Below are positions 6,110-11,918 of a stretch of DNA of 11,918 bases, one piece after another (position 1 is the stretch's first letter; each line of letters starts with the position of its first letter). A model generated the notes under the pieces. It saw only the letters and a program-made list of their open reading frames with translations, ran no database searches and was not told the origin of the DNA. Where the stretch lies: NCBI GenBank assembly GCA_023438785.1, contig JAEXQJ010000289.1, forward strand, positions 1 through 11,918, in the 5' to 3' direction. The position numbers were made by a program, and so were the translations under genes. The stretch comes from Pseudomonadota bacterium (lineage in GTDB: Bacteria; Myxococcota_A; Polyangia; Fen-1088).

Positions 6110-6538
6110 CTAGCTATTGCCGCGGACCTGTTCGTCCTCGTCGCTCAGATAGGCGAAGGTGCGCACGAGGTGCATGACTTGATCGCGCTGGGCCGGCGTC
6201 AGGTCGACGAACTGCACGCCCATCCCCGGGTTGATGCTCTCGGCGCCGTGGGGTTGGTTGACCCAGATGACCCGCCCCTCCACGTCGATCTGCGGGCCAC
6301 CCGGTGGGCGGAAGCGCAGGTTCAGGAAGGTTCCGGGCGGATGCGGCGTGTGAGTCTGGATGAAGATGCCCATGGCCGACAGGTCGGTGACGTAGGCAAA
6401 GAGAAACGTATCATCGCAGCGATAGTCGACTTCCATGCACACCAGCACACGCTCGTGCTGACGTCGATCGCGCCCCGCTCGGCGATTCTCACCCACGGCC
6501 TCCATGCGCGAGCGTCGTTCTTTGCGGGGCATCGTCAT
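6110..6538 (-). CDS. PilZ domain c-di-GMP-binding protein
   Basis: 142 residues from ATG at 6538; a second ATG lies two codons later. An N-terminal basic stretch precedes a single PilZ domain (about 25-130). Both signature motifs are intact: RQHER (R26 to R30, the RxxxR motif) and DLSAMG (D52, S54, G57, the D/NxSxxG motif), so c-di-GMP binding is expected. The end of the domain, NPGMGVQFVDLTPAQRDQ, resembles the myxobacterial PilZ-like paralogous family. The A of its start codon is also the last base of the TGA stop of the upstream glycosyltransferase (TGATG), which implies translational coupling and similar amounts of the two proteins. It has no membrane segment, so it would act in the cytoplasm, possibly on that glycosyltransferase. 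Its stop abuts the IS-like strip. Confidence 0.93.
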   Translation of the reverse strand: MTMPRKERRSRMEAVGENRRAGRDRRQHERVLVCMEVDYRCDDTFLFAYVTDLSAMGIFIQTHTPHPPGTFLNLRFRPPGGPQIDVEGRVIWVNQPHGAESINPGMGVQFVDLTPAQRDQVMHLVRTFAYLSDEDEQVRGNS

Positions 6539-8898
6539 CACTTGACTTCGATGGTGCCGAGTCGAGCCCTGTCGCCGCCGTCGTTGGGCCCGGCGGTGAT
6601 CTTCAGGCGCTTGCCCTCTCCGCCCGGCCAGAAACCAACCAACACGGTGTACGTACCGGCGGGGGTGGTCATGAGCGGCACGTCCACGTCGAAGGAGTCG
6701 CGGACGTACTCGCCCGGCAACCAGTGCTCCGTTGGGAACGCGCCGTTGAGCGGGGCGTGGTCGCCAATGAGGCGCGGCTCGCCCGGCGTGTCGAAGTGCA
6801 CGAAGACCTTGAAGCCCGCGGGCGGCCGCTTGTGCACCCGGAAGTACAGCGAGGCCCGGATGGTGCCGGGGCGGCGTACGCTCTCGGGGAAGTCTGCGCC
6901 CACCAACTCGATCCCGTCGCCGAACATCACGCTGGTGGGGATGCGCCAGCTCCAATCCGGGCGCTGCCCGAACCAGTCGTATTTCTTGACGCCGCCTTCG
7001 GGGGCCGCGGGATCGCTGACCGGCACCGGCGCGCGAGGCGCCATCCACACGTTCTTGCGCAGCGGGCTCTCGTCCTGCTCGTTGCCCTGAAGGCGGTTCG
7101 AGATGAGCAGGAAACGCGACGAGCTGGCGTCGACGACGAAGTAGGGAATGCGCGTCGTCTGCAGCGAGGAATCCAACGCGGCCAGCTCGGCGGCGGGAAC
7201 CAGCGCGAACACGCGCTCACTCTTCTGCAGGAAGCTGGCCAGGGCCGCCTGAGTGGGCAGATCGGACATGGTCTGCTTGCTGTAAAAGCCCGCGCTCTCA
7301 CCCTCGACCTTGAAGCGTCCAATGGGCTCGCCGTGCTGGGCGAAACGCGTGTACGACTGGATGACCGGCTTGAACGAGAGGTCATCCGACAGGCGCTTGA
7401 TTAGCCAGTGCCCGGAGATGGCCGTGAAGAGGACCGCAGCCGCCACCGCCGCTTGGATTCCCCACCGGCCCGCCTCCACGACGATCTTCTCCAGCCGCCG
7501 GCGCCACGGCTTGGCGTCACCCAGCTCGCGCATGGGCACGCGGCCCAGGGCCCGGCCGCGGGTGGCCATGCCGGTGTACAGGCCGGCGCTGACCAGCAGA
7601 CCGGCGCCCATGAAGAGGGCGCTGACCTTGAGGTTCGGGGGCCATTTCACCTTGGCCAAGGTGTGCACCGAGAGCAGCTCCTCGGGCGTGAGGACGAGGT
7701 CGCGCGCCACCACCATCGTGCCGGTGGCCACCAGCAGCCCCAGGACAGGCTCGGGACGCTCACCCTCCAGCGCCTCGTCCAGCAACGCGCCGATGGCCAG
7801 GGCCACGGGCGCCAGGGCAGGGAAACGCGCCTCGCCGGTCATCAACAGGAACACGGTGCCCAGGGCGAAACCGAAGGCGGCGAAGATGAGGAGGTAGAGC
7901 TGGCCGAAGGCGAAGCGGTCGCCATCGCGCTCGTCGCCGCCGCCCAAACGAATGAGCGGACGCCCGAGGGCGAAGATCGCCAAAGCGCTCCACGGGAACA
8001 GGCCGAAACCGATCTGCTTGACCAGGTACTCGAAGCTGGTGCCCGGGGTTCCCCCGCGCGGGGTTCCGCCGAGGAGCAGGGAGTACTGCCCTGCCACGTT
8101 GGCCGAGGTCAGGGTGACGACCAGCAGGAGCAGCCCACCCAGACCGAGCAGCAGCAGGACCAGCTTGTCGCGCCCGCAGCCGCCCAGCAGGCTCAGGCCC
8201 AGGCTCTTGTCGGCCGGCACGTCGCGGCCCACACCCGGCGCGCAGTACGGTGAGGCCTCGGCATCGTCGCGGCCGCGTGGCCGCAGACCGAACCCCACCA
8301 TCACGGCAGCGCACAGGGTGAGCAGCGGCAAGACCACGCCCATGAGCGCGCCCCCCGCCAGAAGACCGATGAGCAAGCCCGCGCCCGCGATGCCGAGGTC
8401 GCGCAGGCGACGCTCGCCATCGCCCGGCCACAGCCACCGCCCCAGGCCGCCCATGGCCAGGGCCAAGCCCGCGACCAGCGCCATGTCGGAAGTAAGCTGC
8501 CGGGCCTGGAAGAGGAAGATGGGCATGGACCCCAAAGCGAGGGCGCCGAGCAGCGCGGCCCGCCGCCGGAAGAGGCCCAAGCCCGCCCAGTACACGGCCA
8601 GGATGGCCAGCACACCGCACAGGGCCCCGCCCAGCCGGGCGCCGAATTCGTGCGATCCGAAGACCTTCATGCCCAGCGCGGTCAGCGCCAGCTCAAGAGG
8701 CGGCTCGGCGCCGAAGCGCTTGCCCACGGTCACGTCGAACAAGGAGCCCGACGTGGCCATGTCGCGCGCGCGCTCGGCCAGCTTGAGTTCCCAGGGCTCC
8801 CAGAATCCAAACGACAGGTTGGGCAGGATGATGGCGATGGCGAAGATCGCCACCCACCAGCCCGGCGAAACCCGGCGCACTCTGTCCGCAAAGCTCAT
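6538..8898 (-). CDS. ArnT/PMT-like membrane glycosyltransferase (GT-C fold)
   Basis: 786 residues. A polytopic N-terminal part (about 1-490) has the GT-C layout: helix 1, then the first periplasmic loop with WEPWELKLAERAR (E34, E37, E42), KRFGAEPPLELAL and FGSHEFGARLGGAL, matching the DE...PPL...EFxARL pattern of ArnT and protein-mannosyltransferase-like enzymes. A second-loop motif QARQLTSDMALV (D138) also fits. Such enzymes transfer a sugar from a polyprenyl-phosphate carrier to lipid A, protein or another glycan on the outer face of the inner membrane; the acceptor here is unknown. After the last helix, about 290 residues form a periplasmic part whose end is a beta-sandwich-like domain (FKVFVHFDTPG, WLPGEYVRDSFDVDVP, PAGTYTVLVGFWPG) often found behind such enzymes. 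An AAGGA lies 13 nt before the ATG at 8898. It overlaps the PilZ gene by one base; the MBL-fold gene is 89 nt upstream. Confidence 0.9.
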   Translation of the reverse strand: MSFADRVRRVSPGWWVAIFAIAIILPNLSFGFWEPWELKLAERARDMATSGSLFDVTVGKRFGAEPPLELALTALGMKVFGSHEFGARLGGALCGVLAILAVYWAGLGLFRRRAALLGALALGSMPIFLFQARQLTSDMALVAGLALAMGGLGRWLWPGDGERRLRDLGIAGAGLLIGLLAGGALMGVVLPLLTLCAAVMVGFGLRPRGRDDAEASPYCAPGVGRDVPADKSLGLSLLGGCGRDKLVLLLLGLGGLLLLVVTLTSANVAGQYSLLLGGTPRGGTPGTSFEYLVKQIGFGLFPWSALAIFALGRPLIRLGGGDERDGDRFAFGQLYLLIFAAFGFALGTVFLLMTGEARFPALAPVALAIGALLDEALEGERPEPVLGLLVATGTMVVARDLVLTPEELLSVHTLAKVKWPPNLKVSALFMGAGLLVSAGLYTGMATRGRALGRVPMRELGDAKPWRRRLEKIVVEAGRWGIQAAVAAAVLFTAISGHWLIKRLSDDLSFKPVIQSYTRFAQHGEPIGRFKVEGESAGFYSKQTMSDLPTQAALASFLQKSERVFALVPAAELAALDSSLQTTRIPYFVVDASSSRFLLISNRLQGNEQDESPLRKNVWMAPRAPVPVSDPAAPEGGVKKYDWFGQRPDWSWRIPTSVMFGDGIELVGADFPESVRRPGTIRASLYFRVHKRPPAGFKVFVHFDTPGEPRLIGDHAPLNGAFPTEHWLPGEYVRDSFDVDVPLMTTPAGTYTVLVGFWPGGEGKRLKITAGPNDGGDRARLGTIEVK

Positions 8899-8987
8899 GA
8901 TTGCAGGGGGTTCCTTAACAGGTCGCGCACTCTAGCAGTGAGCCGCTGCAAAGGCTACCAGGCCCCCCGCGCCGCGAAGGGCGGTGA

Positions 8988-9962
8988 TCACAGATGCGAC
9001 GCCGCGGAGCGCACCAGGCACGTCTCGCCGTGACCGAGCACCGCGAGTTGCTCGGCCAGGCCGCGCTCCGCACAGATCTCGCGCAGCCAACGCAACGGCT
9101 CGTGCAGCGGCTCGTAGCCCAACGGGAAGGATCCGTAGCCCACGGGGACCAAGAGCTTGGCGCCCAGATCGGTGAACGCCTGCACGGCGTCCAGCGGCGA
9201 CATGTTGCTCTCGCGCAGCGCCAGGGGCTGGTACCCGGCGATGGGCAGCAACGCCACGTCGGGATGCAGGCGGCGGCCTATCTCCTCAAAGCCCGAGAAA
9301 TAGGCCGTGCTGCCCGCGAAGTAGACGTTGGCGCTCGCGGAACGCACCAGGTAGCCGCCCGCCGCGCGCCATGACCAGTCACCCAGACCGCGCGCGCCGT
9401 CGTGGCGTGCCGCCACCGCCGTCACCTCGACGTCCGAGTATTCGAAGCGCTGCCCAGGCGCCAATTCGATGACCCGGGCGAAGCCCAGCCCGTCCACCAA
9501 GGGAACACAGCGAGGCGGGACGACGATCGCGGCGCGACGGGGCAGGCGGCGCAGGCTGGTCGGATCCAGGTGATCGCGGTGGGCATTGGAGATCAGGATC
9601 AGATTCACCTGGTCCAGGTCGGCCTGGGCCACGCACGCCGACTGGGCTCGCCGCAGGCCCAGGAAGAAATCGGCGAAGTAGGGATCGGTCATCACGCGCA
9701 CCAGCGGCGTGGTGAGCAACACGGTGGAGTGGCCCACGAATGTCACGGCGACGTGACCGGGCGGTGGGTGCGGCACAGGCCGCGACGGGGCCTGGCGCGG
9801 CGGCGTGAGCAGACGCCGCAGGGCCGTGCGCAGAAAACGCAGCGACACGGCCAGTCCGGCCCCCGTTTGCCAGGCGCTGCGCACGCGACGGCGGTGCTCG
9901 TGGTCCAGCTCCTTAACCCGCTCGAGCACGCGGCGTTGCCAGTCGTCGTCGGGAAGCCCCAT
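8988..9962 (-). CDS. Metallo-beta-lactamase-fold protein with degenerate metal site
   Basis: 324 residues from ATG at 9962. The order of motifs is that of the UlaG/NAPE-PLD-like branch: VTFVGHSTVLL (73-83), a TDP (92-94), SNAHRDHLD (125-133), AARHDGAR (185-191-ish), YFAGSTAYFSGFEEIG (214-229), LLPIAGYQP (238-246), NMSPLDAVQAF (253-263) and VGYGSF (274-279). Family members have SHxHxDHLD, FAGDTGYF, HMNP and HWGTF. Here the first His is N126, the bridging Asp is S218, the HMNP His is N253 and the HWGTF His is G275; H128, D130, H131 and H187 remain. The fold is clear, but binuclear zinc hydrolysis seems unlikely, so it may be a pseudoenzyme or bind metal differently. There is no signal peptide. 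It is divergent to the cyclophilin gene and is followed by the glycosyltransferase on the same strand. Confidence 0.9.
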   Translation of the reverse strand: MGLPDDDWQRRVLERVKELDHEHRRRVRSAWQTGAGLAVSLRFLRTALRRLLTPPRQAPSRPVPHPPPGHVAVTFVGHSTVLLTTPLVRVMTDPYFADFFLGLRRAQSACVAQADLDQVNLILISNAHRDHLDPTSLRRLPRRAAIVVPPRCVPLVDGLGFARVIELAPGQRFEYSDVEVTAVAARHDGARGLGDWSWRAAGGYLVRSASANVYFAGSTAYFSGFEEIGRRLHPDVALLPIAGYQPLALRESNMSPLDAVQAFTDLGAKLLVPVGYGSFPLGYEPLHEPLRWLREICAERGLAEQLAVLGHGETCLVRSAASHL

Positions 9963-10019
9963 CGCGGCCTAGGGTAGCCCAGGCGCGCGCCGGGCGCCCT
10001 GCTCAGCCCCGAAAACCCG

Positions 10020-10028
10020 TGATATACG
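10020..10028 (+). promoter_or_regulatory. Candidate extended -10 element for the cyclophilin gene
   Basis: TGA TATACG fits the TGn plus TATAAT extended -10 pattern (4 of 6 in the hexamer) in the 74-nt gap between divergent genes. No good -35 is seen. Transcription from it would start about at the ATG at 10037, which also lacks a Shine-Dalgarno sequence, so the mRNA could be leaderless or nearly so. Speculative. Confidence 0.25.
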
Positions 10029-10036
10029 GTCACGCC

Positions 10037-10738
10037 ATGAAGAAGGGACTGCTGGCCTGTCTGTCTATGCTTGCGCTGACCTCTCTGGCCGTCGGGTGCC
10101 GCAAGAACACCAGCCCCGCGCCGCAAGTCAGTCAGTCCGCCGCGCCGGCGCCCGCGGGCAAGGTCAACCGCACCGCTCTGCTCAATCCAGCCTCGCTGAC
10201 CGGGCAGGCACCAGCCACCTATCGCGCCCATTTCAAGACCACGCGCGGCGATTTCGTCATCGAGGTCCACCGCGACTGGGCGCCGCTGGGTGCGGATCGG
10301 TTCTACAACCTGGTCAAGGCGGGCTACTACAACGACACCCGCTTTTTCCGGGTCATCAAGGGATTCATGGCCCAGTGGGGTATCCACGCGGACCCGGAGA
10401 TCAGCAAGGCCTGGCGCGACGTGCGCATCTCGGACGATCCGGTCACGCAGTCCAACAAGCCGGGCTACATCAGCTTCGCCACGGGCGGCCCCAACACGCG
10501 CACCACGCAGGTCTTCATCAACTACGCCGACAACGCCAACCTGGACCAGATGGGATTCTCGCCCTTTGGCCGCGTAGCCAGCGGCATGGAGGTGGTGGAG
10601 AACCTGTTCGGGGGCTACGGCGAAGGCGCCCCGCGCGGCATGGGTCCGCTCCAGGGCCGCCTGCAGGCCGAGGGCGAGGCCTATCTGGCCAAGGAATTCC
10701 CCAACTTGGACCGCGTGATCGAGGCCACTTTGGAGTAA
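10037..10738 (+). CDS. Lipoprotein peptidyl-prolyl cis-trans isomerase (cyclophilin type)
   Basis: 233 residues from ATG at 10037; a GTG six codons upstream is less likely because the ATG puts MKKG and a hydrophobic run directly before the lipobox AVGC (C21). The mature protein would be lipidated at C21 and, after a Ser/Ala/Pro linker (22-44), carry a cyclophilin domain (about 62-195). Cyclophilins catalyse proline isomerisation and assist folding of envelope proteins. Active-site features are visible: FFRVIKGFMAQWG (catalytic R105, Q113), FATGGPNTRTTQVFIN (147-162) and FSPFGRVASGMEVVENL. The usual active-site His before the last motif is replaced (F in GFSPFGRV), as in many bacterial short cyclophilins, while the Arg is kept. 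The small lipoprotein gene follows after 52 nt on the same strand. Confidence 0.95.
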   Translation: MKKGLLACLSMLALTSLAVGCRKNTSPAPQVSQSAAPAPAGKVNRTALLNPASLTGQAPATYRAHFKTTRGDFVIEVHRDWAPLGADRFYNLVKAGYYNDTRFFRVIKGFMAQWGIHADPEISKAWRDVRISDDPVTQSNKPGYISFATGGPNTRTTQVFINYADNANLDQMGFSPFGRVASGMEVVENLFGGYGEGAPRGMGPLQGRLQAEGEAYLAKEFPNLDRVIEATLE

Positions 10739-10790
10739 CCGACTGGACCTCGCCTTGCGGGCTCCCGAGCACCTTGGTAGCGTCGCCTGC

Positions 10791-11078
10791 ATGTCCCCCG
10801 GCGCTCGACGCACTCTTGCCGCCGTCACCATCGGCCTGATGCCCGCGGTGGCCTGGTCCTGTTCGAGCAGCTCGCAGCGCGATCAGTACTACGGTACGGA
10901 CGCGGGACAGGGCTACACCATTCCGGACGCTGCCGCGTCGACCTCGACGGGCGATGTACGGCTCGACGCGGCCCCCGCCAAGGACGCGGGTGATGCCCTT
11001 GCCAAGGGCGATGCCCTCGCTGAGGCCGGGACGGCGGATGGGGGCGACGCCCTCGCTGACGCCGGGACGAGTGACTGA
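10791..11078 (+). CDS. Small Asp/Ala-rich repetitive lipoprotein
   Basis: 95 residues from ATG at 10791, chosen because it places a basic-hydrophobic signal directly before the lipobox AWSC (C24), followed by a Ser run (CSSSS). The mature part is short, acidic and of low complexity, rich in Asp, Ala and Gly, with a repeated GDALA motif three times near the C-terminus, encoded by an 18/36-bp tandem repeat. No enzymatic domain is visible. Such Asp/Ala-rich stretches just after the lipid anchor are common as linkers in larger myxobacterial lipoproteins, so this may be a linker-only remnant. The TGA stop is in the same frame as the DUF4388-like gene that starts 12 nt later. Codon use fits the neighbours. 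Function unknown. Confidence 0.7.
   Translation: MSPGARRTLAAVTIGLMPAVAWSCSSSSQRDQYYGTDAGQGYTIPDAAASTSTGDVRLDAAPAKDAGDALAKGDALAEAGTADGGDALADAGTSD
10992..11075 (+). repeat. Imperfect 18/36-bp tandem repeat inside the lipoprotein gene
   Basis: Near-identical 18-mers beginning GATGCCCTTGCC or GAYGCCCTCGCT start at 10992, 11010 and 11046. The last two are followed by GGGACG and are 36 bp apart. They encode the DALA(K/E/D) repeats of the lipoprotein tail. Length is a multiple of three, so changes in copy number would keep the frame. Confidence 0.7.
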
Positions 11079-11090
11079 GGCGACACGGGA

Positions 11091-11918
11091 ATGCCGCCCG
11101 CTGAAAGAGCAGTGCAGTGGACGGGGGGCTCGCTCGGCGAGTTGATCTCCGTTCTTTCGGCGGCCGCCCTGCCGGTGCGCATCGAGGTGAAGGACCCCTC
11201 GGGAGCGCCGGTGGGCGAATTGCATTTGCTGGCCGGGAGTGTGGACCAGGCCATGACGGGCGGACTGCGCGGCGACGAGGCCGTGGCCGCTCTGCACCGG
11301 GTGTCGCGGCCGAGCTTCCTGGTCGAGACCCGGCTGCCCCATCCCGAAACCGGCTCGCTGGCCCAGCCGGCGCCCGACGAAGGTAGCCTCTCCGAGCGGT
11401 CGCTCATCAAGCTGATGCGCTACTGCGAGGAGTACGTGCTGACCTGTCGCCTGGAGGTGCGGCGGGGCTCGGAACGGGCCAGCCTGACCTACCGCCGGGG
11501 CGAGTTGGTGAGCACCAGCGTAGACGGCAGTGAGGCGCCCGAGCGCCTGCCCGAGGTGCTGGCCTGGGAGCAGGGCGCCTATCGCATCGCCTTGCCGCCG
11601 CCTGTGCTGCCGCCCAGCCCGGAGACCACGCCGCCGCCAGTGGCCGTGGGGCCCAGCAGGCCCACCGGGCGCCGCTCGCAGGCCACGCTGCCCCTCGTTC
11701 CCACGAGGCTGCCATCGCCCAACGCCACGTTGATGGGCGTTCCGGCCGTACAGCCGCCGGGCGCGGCGCCCGCGGCCATCCCGGCACCTCCGCCTTCCCC
11801 GATCCGGCCCGCGCCAGAGCCCGCTGCGGGCCTGACCTCGCCTCCGCCCGGCGCCGCGCCTTCCCCGACACGGCCCCCGCCAGAGTCGGCCGCGAGCCCG
11901 ACCGCACCTTCCTCGGCC
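11091..11918 (+). CDS. Protein with two DUF4388/PATAN-like domains, C-terminus missing (window edge)
   Basis: The frame is open from ATG at 11091 to the window edge: 276 residues visible. GAGG lies 10 nt before the ATG. Two domains of the DUF4388 (PATAN, PatA N-terminal) style are seen. The first is at about 11-90 (GGSLGELISVLSAAALPVRIEV, then ELHLLAGSVDQAM, then GDEAVAALHRV, then FLVET). The second is at about 99-169 (SERSLIKLMRYCEEYVLTCRLEVRR, then SLTYRRGELVSTSV, then PEVLAWEQGAYRIALP). The pattern of helix, strand-turn-strand with a GE/AG turn, and a closing helix plus WEQGAYRI-type strand is typical. Such domains are frequent in myxobacterial signalling and motility proteins, where they mediate protein contacts. 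From 169 on the chain is Pro/Ala-rich and probably disordered, with a 22-residue repeat at the end. What follows beyond the edge is unknown. No signal peptide is seen, so it is cytoplasmic. Confidence 0.75.
   Translation, partial: MPPAERAVQWTGGSLGELISVLSAAALPVRIEVKDPSGAPVGELHLLAGSVDQAMTGGLRGDEAVAALHRVSRPSFLVETRLPHPETGSLAQPAPDEGSLSERSLIKLMRYCEEYVLTCRLEVRRGSERASLTYRRGELVSTSVDGSEAPERLPEVLAWEQGAYRIALPPPVLPPSPETTPPPVAVGPSRPTGRRSQATLPLVPTRLPSPNATLMGVPAVQPPGAAPAAIPAPPPSPIRPAPEPAAGLTSPPPGAAPSPTRPPPESAASPTAPSSA
11791..11918 (+). repeat. Imperfect 66-bp tandem repeat in the Pro-rich tail
   Basis: Unit 1 is 11791-11856; unit 2 starts at 11857 and runs to the window edge. Both begin CGCCTTCCCCGA and share a CGCCAGAG block; they encode 22-residue units starting PSPIRPAPE and PSPTRPPPE. 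Identity is high in the first half of the unit and weaker in the second. More units may lie beyond the edge. Confidence 0.6.

Noticed and set aside
6015..6113. 32-codon plus-strand frame (MAEQPAVKVSRRR...) just after the 24-bp repeats
   Set aside because: Too short, no ribosome binding site and no similarity to the N-terminus of IstA that I can see; it could be eroded IS sequence but is not supportable as a gene.
8052..8063. Perfect palindrome CCCCGCGCGGGG
   Set aside because: It lies inside the glycosyltransferase coding region where Gly/Pro/Arg codons generate it, with no T-run, so it is not a terminator.
6170..8253. Long plus-strand open frames opposite the PilZ and glycosyltransferase genes
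   Set aside because: Their products are low-complexity Arg/Gln/Gly-rich sequences with no domain, and the minus-strand genes are convincing.
8899..8987. Possible terminator or promoter between the MBL-fold and glycosyltransferase genes
   Set aside because: Only weak GC-rich complementarity and no correctly spaced -35/-10 pair, so the two genes may simply be co-transcribed.
10019..10033. Inverted half-sites GTGA and TCAC resembling a CRP-type operator
   Set aside because: Arms of only 4 bp, and the spacing and flanks do not fit the CRP consensus.
10518..11342. Minus-strand open frame of about 274 codons opposite cyclophilin, lipoprotein and DUF4388-like genes
   Set aside because: It covers three plus-strand genes with clear signals and has no recognisable motif.
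1..11918. CRISPR array, tRNA, rRNA, riboswitch or complete transposon
   Set aside because: No regularly spaced repeats with unique spacers, no cloverleaf-like segment in the short gaps, and no transposase or integrase reading frame were seen.

Overview
The window is high-GC bacterial chromosome, densely packed with genes. It most resembles a member of the Myxococcota (formerly delta-proteobacteria). This rests on the types of protein present: a PilZ protein of the myxobacterial style, a protein with two DUF4388/PATAN-like domains and a proline-rich tail, a double-FHA protein with a membrane anchor, Asp/Ala-rich small lipoproteins, and a CPBP membrane protease. It is an inference from protein families; no rRNA or tRNA gene is present to confirm it.

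Layout. (1) 1-2213, minus strand: a double-FHA membrane protein that runs off the left edge, preceded by a DUF1517 exported/membrane protein. (2) 2214-2432: a divergent intergenic region with a perfect 12-bp palindrome and an unusual cluster of short YGATG motifs. (3) 2433-3284, plus strand: two small DNA-binding proteins in tandem, a MerR-like HTH protein and a ribbon-helix-helix protein. The second ends tail-to-tail with aroB, the two stop codons overlapping by 4 nt. (4) 3281-5944, minus strand, in transcription order: small hypothetical protein, CPBP intramembrane protease, exported ComEA-like helix-hairpin-helix protein, 3-dehydroquinate synthase (aroB). Gaps are 35-40 nt, so this is probably one operon. 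(5) 5945-6109: an intergenic strip holding two tandem 24-bp repeats that look like the end of an IS21-type insertion sequence, without transposase. (6) 6110-9962, minus strand: a metallo-beta-lactamase-fold protein that has lost several metal ligands, an ArnT/PMT-like polytopic glycosyltransferase, and a PilZ (c-di-GMP receptor) protein whose start overlaps the glycosyltransferase stop (TGATG). (7) 10037-11918, plus strand, divergent from region 6: a lipoprotein cyclophilin (PPIase), a small repetitive lipoprotein, and a two-domain DUF4388-like protein that runs off the right edge.

How the genes may work together: the clearest functional unit is the glycosyltransferase-PilZ pair, which suggests envelope glycan or lipid glycosylation under c-di-GMP control. 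The FHA and DUF4388 proteins at the two edges are regulatory or scaffold proteins that are common in social or gliding bacteria. AroB is a housekeeping shikimate enzyme inside an otherwise envelope-related operon. No complete mobile element, CRISPR array, RNA gene or known defence system was seen, and no gene-free stretch exceeds 300 bases.
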